Assembly: GCA_045540315.1 (NCBI GenBank) | Contig: JAZQHA010000125.1 | Coordinates: 1 to 5,691, forward strand | Reading direction: 5' to 3' | Origin: CAG-557 sp045540315 | Lineage (GTDB): Bacteria; Bacillota; Clostridia; Oscillospirales; Acutalibacteraceae | Length of the DNA stretch: 5,691 nucleotides | Shown here: positions 1 through 4,828 of the stretch, one piece after another | Layout: each line of letters opens with the position of its first letter | How positions within the stretch are numbered: the stretch's first letter is position 1 | The notes under the pieces: generated by a model | Told to the model about the DNA's origin: nothing | The model's input: only the letters and a program-made list of their open reading frames with translations | Databases searched by the model: none | Translations under genes and position numbers: made by a program

Positions 1-248
1 GTGAGCACACCACCCTTGGGGTCAACGCAGACATAGGAAGAATGAGCCTGTAAGAGCTGCGGTGTCAGCCAGAAACGGGTTTTACCGGAGCCGGATGAAC
101 CTATAACGCAGCAGTTAAGATTACGGGCATTTGCCGGTATCTTGGGCCGGGTGTTCATGGTGAGAAGCTCCGTCCCGGTGAGGATAACATTGTTTTCAAA
201 CTTGGGGTCAACAAAGGGCTGGATATCCTTTTCATCACCCCATGAAGC
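1..248 (-). pseudogene. VirD4/TraG-type conjugative coupling protein, 5'-truncated, running off the left edge
   Basis: The minus strand encodes 82 visible residues typical of the conserved start of VirD4/TraG (TcpA-like) coupling ATPases, which sit in the inner membrane and pass the relaxase-DNA complex to a type IV secretion channel. I see ASWGDEKDI at residues 1-9, ENNVILTGTE at 18-27, TMNTRPK at 30-36, the Walker A motif GSSGSGKT at 50-57 (about bases 101-78) and VDPKGG at 75-80. In this family two membrane helices and about 100 residues normally precede the SA-WG motif. Here an in-frame TGA stands at 257-255, two codons before it, and no ATG, GTG or TTG occurs in frame until ATG 158-156. 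The other two frames upstream show no convincing membrane helices. I read this as a gene that lost its 5' end. Internal initiation at 158 would give a soluble protein still carrying Walker A. The rest of the gene lies outside the window. Confidence 0.68.
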
Positions 249-271
249 GTTTTGTCAAGTGCTTTTCGCAA

Positions 272-300
272 TTTATTGACGCAAAACAGGATTTTTTCAA
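272..300 (-). promoter_or_regulatory. Weak candidate sigma-A promoter before the VirD4 fragment
   Basis: On the minus strand TTGAAA (300-295, five of six consensus bases) is followed by a 17-base spacer and AATAAA (277-272, four of six). It lies directly after the terminator at 330-298, where the VirD4 fragment would need its own promoter. The -10 match is poor, so this is only a candidate. Confidence 0.22.
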
Positions 301-330
301 GAGAAAAGCCCCATGCGGTCAACATGGGGC
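298..330 (-). terminator. Rho-independent terminator of the mobilization operon
   Basis: On the minus strand a perfect 8-bp stem (GCCCCATG, 330-323, with CATGGGGC, 315-308) closes a 7-base loop and is followed by TTTTCTCTTG (307-298). It lies about 60 bases after the stop of the primase-helicase gene and probably ends the DUF3847-relaxase-primase transcript. The T-tract is interrupted by two C residues, so termination may be incomplete. Confidence 0.72.
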
Positions 331-343
331 GAGTTGATAAAGT

Positions 344-390
344 GAAAGTGCGAAAGTGCAAGGTGCAAAGGCTCTGCGTTTTGCACTTTC
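344..390. repeat. Tandem and inverted GAAAGTGC repeats at the primase gene end
   Basis: GAAAGTGC occurs twice in perfect tandem (344-351 and 352-359), and its inverse GCACTTTC lies at 383-390. The inverted pair extends to 10 bp (GAAAGTGCAA 352-361 with TTGCACTTTC 381-390). A second, mutually exclusive perfect 7-bp pair is nested inside it (GTGCAAA 363-369 with TTTGCAC 380-386). The right arm reaches into the primase stop codon (391-389). The tract could be a protein-binding repeat or an mRNA 3'-end structure upstream of the terminator. I cannot tell which. Confidence 0.6.
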
Positions 391-2272
391 ATTTTGCAGT
401 TTCGGGCGGCTGCTTCTTCTTGATGAAGTTGTACCATTGACTTCCAACGCGCCTTGCGCCCAATATGCCGCCCATGCTGCGCTTGGCATTTTGTACCGTT
501 CTTTCGGATATTCCGGCTTCGGCTGCCGCCTTGACAATATCCTCGCTTGCCATTTCCTTACCGTCTGCAAGTAAATCGAGTATCAACCTTTCCGCTTGCT
601 CGGTCTTGGTTTCGGTGTTGCCGCCTGTGCCGGACAGCAGTTCATCAGCGGTAATGTCATATTCGCCTATCCATGAAAAGCCGCTTTCCGCGCCCAACGA
701 AAACGCCATAGGCTTACCCTCCGGTGCAAGGGAAGATTTGTCGTGAATGATAACGCGCACATTCGGCTCTCGTTTCACGCGCCCTATGAGCAGCACACTA
801 CGAGCGGCGGCTCGGAAGTCGATAGAGCCTAATCCCCGGTATGCGCTCTGACCTCCGGCAGCTTTGTTCAAGTGCCCGATAAGCACAACGGCACACCCGG
901 TACGCTCTGCAACTTCGGCAAGGCGGCGAAAGATAGGGCGTATTTCGTTTGCCTTGTTCATATCCGTTTTTTCGCCTACATACGCCTGTATGGGGTCAAG
1001 GATTATAAGACGCGCCCCGGTCTGCCGGATTGCCCTTTCTATGCGTTCATCGGATAAGGACAATTCCTGTTTGCCCTCGTCAATGACAAGTACCCGGTCA
1101 AGGTCTGCGTCCGCTTCCATAAGGCGCGGCTTGACGGTATCGCCCAAACCGTCCTCTGCGGTCTGATAGATAACATTAAAAGGCTCATGCCCTGCCATAG
1201 CCGGAAAGGGCTTGCGGTTGGTACAGGCGGCGCAAAGGCGCAGGGCAAGGGTGGTTTTTCCCTCGCCGGGGTTGCCCTGTACGATTGTTACCTTTCCAAA
1301 AGGGATATACGGCTCCCATAGCCATTCAACGGTCTGTGTGTCAACCTCGCTCATGCGGATAATTTCAACGGTTTCTTCCTGTTGCGGCTCACGCAAGCCA
1401 TAGACAGCTTCGCGCAGATATTTTCCGTCTGTAATTTCCTCTTTACGCTGTAAAACCTCGTTCCAGTCTTTGAACAACGGTACAAGGCGATTGACGGTGT
1501 AGCCTTGGGGGATAATGCTGTTAAGGCGGCTGCAAGCGTCTGTCCCGGCTTTGTCGCTGTCAAGGCAGAGATAGACGGTCTTGATATTCGGACGGTCAGA
1601 GAGAAAACGCAGCAGGGCTTTTTCACTCACGCCGCCCAATGACAGATAGCTTTGTTTCTGCCATTCCTTTTTGAACAGGCAGAGGAAAGATAACAGGTCA
1701 ATGGGGGCTTCAAAGACAAAAAGCCTTTCGCCCTCGCCCCGGTAGCAGAAGTTAAAAGTCTTGTCGCTGCCTTTCACATCAAGCCGGAAGCTGCCCACCG
1801 TTCCCCGTTGGTGGGCATATCTCGGTATGCCGCTTTCATCTCTGCCGACAAATACGGCGTTATGGTGGGCGGCTTCCTCGTAGAGATCGCCGCAGGAAAA
1901 GAAAAAGCCCGACACATCTTCATCAATGCGCCGGGCGGCTGTAAGGTAGTTCCTCGCTGTTTGGTTGTCGGGGCTTTTGGGTGGTAGTCTGAATTGCAGA
2001 TAGACGGGTGGGGGTGCTTCGCCCCGTTCGCCTATCAGCATTTCAACGGCTTCAAGAAAACTTTTGCCGTAAAACTCCATGACAAAATCAATCGGACCGC
2101 CGCCTTTGCTCTGGCTGTGCCGATACCATCTGTTTTCTCTGACCGTCAAGCTGTCGTGCCGTTTCCAACGGTACTCCTGTCCGGCGCGTTCAAGCTGTTC
2201 GCCCTGGGCTTGCAGGAATGATACAAGGTCGGTCTGATTTGCCCGGTCAATCTGTTCTTTGGTGTAGGTCAT
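389..2272 (-). CDS. Toprim primase fused to RepA-like AAA ATPase/helicase (DUF3991-type N-terminus)
   Basis: This 627-residue protein probably primes and unwinds element DNA in the cytoplasm during replication or after transfer. Residues 1-85 resemble the CHC2 zinc-binding region of DnaG primases around KGGGPIDFV (56-64) but lack the cysteine ligands. Residues 90-290 are a DUF3991/Toprim module, with the probable catalytic glutamate in FVFEAPIDLL (E188) and the DxD motif in CLDSDKAG (D238, D240). Residues 305-535 are a RecA/RepA-like ATPase: Walker A GNPGEGKTT at 333-341, Walker B RLIILDP at 421-427 (D426) and IGHLNK at 465-470. Residues 555-615 look like a winged-helix DNA-binding end, with ISERTVQNAKR as the likely recognition helix. 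The start ATG overlaps the relaxase stop (ATGA) and has AGGAGG ten bases upstream (2288-2283), so the two genes are probably translationally coupled. Domain calls are from motifs only. Primase activity is inferred, and the loss of zinc ligands means it may differ from DnaG. Confidence 0.87.
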   Translation of the reverse strand: MTYTKEQIDRANQTDLVSFLQAQGEQLERAGQEYRWKRHDSLTVRENRWYRHSQSKGGGPIDFVMEFYGKSFLEAVEMLIGERGEAPPPVYLQFRLPPKSPDNQTARNYLTAARRIDEDVSGFFFSCGDLYEEAAHHNAVFVGRDESGIPRYAHQRGTVGSFRLDVKGSDKTFNFCYRGEGERLFVFEAPIDLLSFLCLFKKEWQKQSYLSLGGVSEKALLRFLSDRPNIKTVYLCLDSDKAGTDACSRLNSIIPQGYTVNRLVPLFKDWNEVLQRKEEITDGKYLREAVYGLREPQQEETVEIIRMSEVDTQTVEWLWEPYIPFGKVTIVQGNPGEGKTTLALRLCAACTNRKPFPAMAGHEPFNVIYQTAEDGLGDTVKPRLMEADADLDRVLVIDEGKQELSLSDERIERAIRQTGARLIILDPIQAYVGEKTDMNKANEIRPIFRRLAEVAERTGCAVVLIGHLNKAAGGQSAYRGLGSIDFRAAARSVLLIGRVKREPNVRVIIHDKSSLAPEGKPMAFSLGAESGFSWIGEYDITADELLSGTGGNTETKTEQAERLILDLLADGKEMASEDIVKAAAEAGISERTVQNAKRSMGGILGARRVGSQWYNFIKKKQPPETAK

Positions 2273-3807
2273 AGGGAAATATCCTCCTTTTTGCGTCTTG
2301 GTGTTTGGTGTGTCTGTTCCTGTGTGCGCTGCTCGGCTTGCTCTACAATATCAATGCACTTTCGGATTTGCTGTAACTCCTTAACCTCGCTGCGCTTTGT
2401 TTTCAGTTCTTCATATTCGCCTGTGGATTGGGCTTTCAGTTCGTCAAATTCTTTCTGCCACTCGGACACCTTGAAAGACTTTGTACCCTCCGGCAGATTT
2501 GCGTGCAGGAAACGGTTGGCGGCGTTCCAGATAATGAGGTCGCTTTCGTGGGCTTGCTCAAATTTTTCTCTCTTTTTGCCCCATCCGTTTTTCAGCGTTT
2601 TCAGTTCATCGTGAATGGGCTTCAAGCGGTTGTAGTTGCTGCCATGCTCGATAAACTTTTCCAATGTCCTCATGCGCTTCTGCTTGGCAACAACGCTTGT
2701 ATTCAGCCGCTTTGCTTCTTCATCAACAGAGGAAAGGGCAGCGTCCAAATCTTCAAGGGTAGCAATGCCCTTGCTTTGCAGATAGACAATCGCCTTGCTG
2801 ATTTTTTGCAATTCCCCGGCAGTATGCTGTTGCTGCCAGCCCTGTGAATACTTCCGGCTTTTCTCTCGTTCAATGCTCAAATACCTTGTAAGCAGCGTGG
2901 CAATATCGGGAGAGTGCGGGGCAGCTTGCAGTTGCTTCTTAGCGGCGAAAACCTCCGCAAGCCATTCTTTCAAGCTGTCGATATAGCCCCGGATTTCCCG
3001 CATAAGTCGGTTGGTCTTTTGTATCATGCGGTTGATTTCTCCCTTGTCGGTGGCTATGCCTTTCTTCTCCATTTGGGAAGCTGCAACACCCATGTGGACG
3101 GTGGGGAGTTCCTCAATACCACGCTCTGCATGGCTGCGGTGGTCGATACGCTCCGCGCTGCCGCTTCGCTCTAAATAGTCGTTGGCAAGGTCAGCCCACG
3201 CCTTGCGCCATAGGTCGGCGTTCTCCTGCCTGTTCCAGTCCATAAGGTCAACCTTGCGCGTCTTGTATCTGCCGCTTGGCAGCTTTACGCGCTCCCCATT
3301 TTCGTCAAGGACATATTCCTTTTTTGACTTCGCCGCCCATGTGCCTTTTTCATCAAGGGGGCGCATAGTCAAAAGGATATGAGCGTGTGGGTTGCCGTTG
3401 CCTGTGTCGTGGATATTGAAGTCGGCGCACATTCCTTTGGAAACAAATTGAGAGGAACAGTATTCCCGGACAAGGCGGGTCTGTTCCTCTCTTGAAAGTT
3501 CAACAGGTAGGGCGATTTCGATTTCCCTCGCAAGCTGTGAGTTATTCGATTTTTCGATTTGCTCCACGCTGTTCCATAGAATAGAACGGTCAGAGAAAGA
3601 GGGTGGGGCATGGGGCGGCAGCATGATTTCAGAATGAACAACGCCGCCTTTTCTTGTATAGTCGTGGGTCAGTCCGTCCCACTCGTTTGTCAGCTTCTCT
3701 CCGGCGCGGTAGGCTGCTGCGGCTACGGCAGATTTGCCCTTTCCCCGGCTGACAATCTTAATGCTGCAATGGTAGATTGCGATAGTATCACCTCCCGATA
3801 CGGTCAA
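2269..3807 (-). CDS. MobA/MobL-family (MOBQ) relaxase
   Basis: This DNA strand transferase nicks the origin of transfer and carries the cut strand to the recipient. The conserved family start is IAIYHCSIKI, followed by SRGKGKSAVAAAAYRAGE with the probable catalytic tyrosine (residue 33 counted from TTG 3807). The metal-binding HxH lies in GNPHAHILL (H141 and H143), with a further histidine in FNIHD (H133). The linker HRSHAERGIEELPTVHMG follows at about 222-239, and the remaining ~260 residues are charged and helical, probably coiled coil. The start is unsettled. The strong ribosome binding site (3796-3787) is seven bases before ATC 3783-3781, where homologues would carry ATG, and no legal in-frame start exists there. 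I list TTG 3807-3805 as the nearest legal start, with TTG 3810 equally open. From ATC the protein is 504 residues. The stop overlaps the primase ATG. The gene lies just downstream of the predicted origin of transfer, as usual for mob genes. Confidence 0.9.
   Translation of the reverse strand: MTVSGGDTIAIYHCSIKIVSRGKGKSAVAAAAYRAGEKLTNEWDGLTHDYTRKGGVVHSEIMLPPHAPPSFSDRSILWNSVEQIEKSNNSQLAREIEIALPVELSREEQTRLVREYCSSQFVSKGMCADFNIHDTGNGNPHAHILLTMRPLDEKGTWAAKSKKEYVLDENGERVKLPSGRYKTRKVDLMDWNRQENADLWRKAWADLANDYLERSGSAERIDHRSHAERGIEELPTVHMGVAASQMEKKGIATDKGEINRMIQKTNRLMREIRGYIDSLKEWLAEVFAAKKQLQAAPHSPDIATLLTRYLSIEREKSRKYSQGWQQQHTAGELQKISKAIVYLQSKGIATLEDLDAALSSVDEEAKRLNTSVVAKQKRMRTLEKFIEHGSNYNRLKPIHDELKTLKNGWGKKREKFEQAHESDLIIWNAANRFLHANLPEGTKSFKVSEWQKEFDELKAQSTGEYEELKTKRSEVKELQQIRKCIDIVEQAEQRTQEQTHQTPRRKKEDISL
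3787..3796 (-). promoter_or_regulatory. Near-perfect ribosome binding site of the relaxase, facing an ATC codon
   Basis: GGGAGGTGAT on the minus strand matches nine bases of the 16S rRNA 3'-end complement (GGAGGTGAT). It is followed by ACT and then ATC GCA ATC, encoding the I-A-I of the conserved relaxase start. The seven-base spacing from GGAGG to ATC is ideal, so ribosomes would be set on a codon that is not a usual start. Confidence 0.75.
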
Positions 3808-3812
3808 CAAAA

Positions 3813-3861
3813 CCCCATGAAAGTGAATAGCTTGCAAAGCAAGGTGTTCGCTTTCGTGGGG
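3813..3861 (+). repeat. 23-bp imperfect inverted repeat with 3-base loop upstream of the relaxase
   Basis: The arms are 3813-3835 and 3839-3861, separated by AAA, and 19 of 23 positions pair by Watson-Crick rules. Of the four others, three are T-G on the + strand (A-C on the minus strand) and one is G-G. A + strand RNA or single-stranded DNA would therefore fold into a nearly unbroken 23-bp hairpin, while the minus-strand mRNA hairpin would have four mismatches. The repeat ends three bases before TTG 3810 and 17 bases before the relaxase ribosome binding site, so it could also affect translation of the relaxase. It belongs to the hairpin chain that continues to the origin of transfer. Confidence 0.75.
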
Positions 3862-3875
3862 TACACAAAAGGGTA

Positions 3876-3969
3876 GACAGCGCAAGCTGTCGCAGGGAAA
3901 GTGTAGGTTTCCCTGTCGCGGCGCAAGCCGCCAATCTCTGCACAAGGCAATAATGCCCGGTGCGGAGAT
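3876..3969 (+). other. Chain of four consecutive hairpins between the long inverted repeat and the nick region
   Basis: Four stem-loops stand almost end to end. GACAGC/GCTGTC (3876-3881 and 3886-3891) has a GCAA loop. CAGGGAAA/TTTCCCTG (3893-3900 and 3908-3915) has a 7-base loop. GCGGC/GCCGC (3918-3922 and 3927-3931) has another GCAA loop. A 10-bp stem (3934-3943 with 3960-3969, one T-G pair) encloses a 2x2 internal loop and a GGCA/TGCC hairpin (3946-3957) with loop ATAA. GCAA is a stable GNRA-type loop in RNA and appears in that form only on the + strand. No gene is supported here. An open minus-strand frame crosses the region but has no ribosome binding site. Possible roles are accessory-protein binding, single-strand priming, or an antisense RNA. 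Confidence 0.7.
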
Positions 3970-3984
3970 AAAGCCCTCGGCAGA

Positions 3985-4031
3985 GCGCACACGCCCGTTA
4001 GGGTGTATAAGTGCGCCCTTGTGTGCAAGGG
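3985..4031 (+). other. oriT: Origin of transfer (oriT), RSF1010/MOBQ-type nick site
   Basis: The + strand carries TAAGTGCGCCCT (4008-4019), matching the nick core of RSF1010/R1162-type origins used by MobA-family relaxases, which are cut between G and C (here 4015/4016). As in that family, an inverted repeat lies just upstream: ACGCCC/GGGTGT (3991-3996 and 4001-4006, loop GTTA, one G-T pair), nine bases before the nick. An outer pair GCGCAC/GTGCGC (3985-3990 and 4011-4016) can extend the stem across the nick. A perfect hairpin CCCTTG/CAAGGG (4016-4031) begins exactly at the predicted new 5' end. The site overlaps the last codons of the DUF3847 gene and lies about 180 bases before a MobA/MobL relaxase gene. 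The exact cut position is by analogy. Confidence 0.82.
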
Positions 4032-4333
4032 TAATTCTTCGGTGTCGCTTCTCCGGCTCGTTTTCTCAAAAACTCCTGCGCTTTGTCGCTGAAAACCGCG
4101 GTGTAGAGGAAGTCGCGGGCTTCCTGTTCTGACATATCAATGAGTGCCGGGACAAGGCTTTCAAGGTAGCCGCCCCGCGAACAAAGACGGTGGTTGCGCT
4201 CCTTGCGCTTCTCAATGGCAAGTTTGCGGTCAAGCATTTTGTTCCTGTTCTCATACTGCCGGATTTTCTTCTGTGTCAGTTCCATTTCGGCGTTACATTC
4301 CTCGATGGTGGTCGGTGGTTTTTTCTTCGACAT
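3998..4333 (-). CDS. DUF3847-family mobilization-associated small protein
   Basis: This 111-residue basic cytoplasmic protein resembles the DUF3847 family, commonly found directly upstream of MobA/MobL relaxase genes in Firmicute elements. Residues 10-48 (EECNAEMELTQKKIRQYENR onward) should form a charged helix or coiled coil. HRLCSRGGYLES (48-59) is the family-like signature, and a second helical part (68-92) ends at FLRKRAGE. The start is firm: ATG 4333 has AGGAGG six bases upstream (4345-4340). The last ~17 residues (from ATPKNYPCTQG) are encoded by origin-of-transfer DNA and are probably not part of the conserved fold. By position it could be a MobC-like accessory protein that binds the origin and helps the relaxase. 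That role is inferred, and I know of no demonstrated activity for the family. A terminator hairpin stands directly before the gene, leaving no room for a separate promoter between them. Confidence 0.8.
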   Translation of the reverse strand: MSKKKPPTTIEECNAEMELTQKKIRQYENRNKMLDRKLAIEKRKERNHRLCSRGGYLESLVPALIDMSEQEARDFLYTAVFSDKAQEFLRKRAGEATPKNYPCTQGRTYTP

Positions 4334-4357
4334 GGTAGCCCTCCTTTTTGATTTTTA

Positions 4358-4401
4358 GTAAAAGAAAAGGGCGGCTACTTCGGTTTGGAAATAGTCGCCC
4401 T
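4358..4401 (-). terminator. Rho-independent terminator after the lipoprotein/membrane-protein pair
   Basis: On the minus strand a 14-bp stem (4401-4388 with 4381-4368, 12 Watson-Crick pairs, one T-G, one A-C) with a 6-base loop is followed by TTTCTTTTAC (4367-4358). It lies 34 bases after the membrane-protein stop and only 22 bases before the DUF3847 ribosome binding site. It would end the cargo transcript, or act as an attenuator if the mobilization genes are read from further upstream. Confidence 0.75.
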
Positions 4402-4427
4402 GTTGGGGAATTATGTTATTGTTATTT

Positions 4428-4441
4428 GAATAATATTATTC
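4428..4441. repeat. 14-base perfect palindrome at the stop codon of the membrane-protein gene
   Basis: GAATAATATTATTC is its own reverse complement and spans the TAA stop (4438-4436). An A+T-rich stretch follows on the minus strand and includes CATAAT (4415-4410), a fair -10 box without a good -35. It could be an operator for a promoter reading into DUF3847, or a chance A+T-rich palindrome. Confidence 0.3.
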
Positions 4442-4810
4442 TGCCGCGTCTGTGTTACTTTTATCTGCTTTCTTCATTTTCAAGGAGCCCAAAATAAAGA
4501 CAGCTCCGAAAATGAAACAAAGGACAGACCAGATAGCAAGGTCAGAGAAGCTACCGTAATTTACAATTCCCAGCAGTCCGCCCAACAGATAGAATACTCC
4601 GGCAACAATTCCGCCGCCTTTGCTCTTTCGGGTTGCTACTCCAACGATGCCTGCAATCAGCATACAGAAAGCAAGCAACATTCCTGATGTTCCGCTTACT
4701 TCGCCGTTATCTGCTAAAGCATTTCCTAATCCGGCAGCGCAAGATTGAAAAGCTACTAAAACAAATAAAACCATGCTGATAATTCCGATTACTAATTTTG
4801 CCGTTTTCAT
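4436..4810 (-). CDS. Small four-helix integral membrane protein of unknown function
   Basis: This protein has 124 residues and four predicted membrane segments at about 5-25, 44-60, 68-85 and 91-110, joined by short loops and ending in a charged tail (KMKKADKSNTDAAE). A second and third helix rich in glycine (AGIVGV, GGGIVAGVFYLLGG) suggest tight helix packing. I do not recognise a specific function. Small proteins of this general kind are common and unannotated in Firmicutes. I chose ATG 4810 because GAGGTG stands six bases upstream. The in-frame GTG at 4819 is itself part of that ribosome binding site. The lipoprotein stop is only 18 bases upstream, so the two are probably co-transcribed and may act together at the membrane. 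The cysteine in FQSCAAG (C24) lacks a good lipobox, so I do not call it a lipoprotein. Confidence 0.72.
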   Translation of the reverse strand: MKTAKLVIGIISMVLFVLVAFQSCAAGLGNALADNGEVSGTSGMLLAFCMLIAGIVGVATRKSKGGGIVAGVFYLLGGLLGIVNYGSFSDLAIWSVLCFIFGAVFILGSLKMKKADKSNTDAAE

Positions 4811-4828
4811 GTTGCACACCTCATCTCG

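Noticed and set aside
230..258. TTGACA (258-253) as the -35 box of a promoter for the VirD4 fragment
   Set aside because: The hexamer is perfect, but the sequence 17 bases later is ATGAAA and lies within the conserved coding part, so no usable -10 exists.
155..361. Minus-strand 68-codon frame over the VirD4 start as the missing N-terminus by frameshift
   Set aside because: It has no two membrane helices and no family-like sequence before the junction, so a simple frameshift does not restore the protein.
864..1166. Plus-strand open frames opposite the primase gene (864-1166, 465-746, 1994-2221)
   Set aside because: They lie wholly inside a strong minus-strand gene with clear motifs, have no convincing ribosome binding sites and no recognisable protein features.
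2428..2847. Plus-strand 139-codon open frame opposite the relaxase C-terminal half
   Set aside because: It mirrors the helical, charged coding region of the relaxase and shows no start signal. It is a shadow frame.
3813..3969. CRISPR array or tRNA cluster in the hairpin region
   Set aside because: The stems differ from one another and are not repeats at regular spacing. No cloverleaf or CCA-adjacent acceptor stem can be built.
3784..3990. N-terminal extension of the relaxase starting at GTG 3990
   Set aside because: The frame is open for 69 codons, but the GTG lies inside oriT, has no ribosome binding site, and the predicted peptide covers the hairpin chain. Relaxase homology starts only at IAIYHC.
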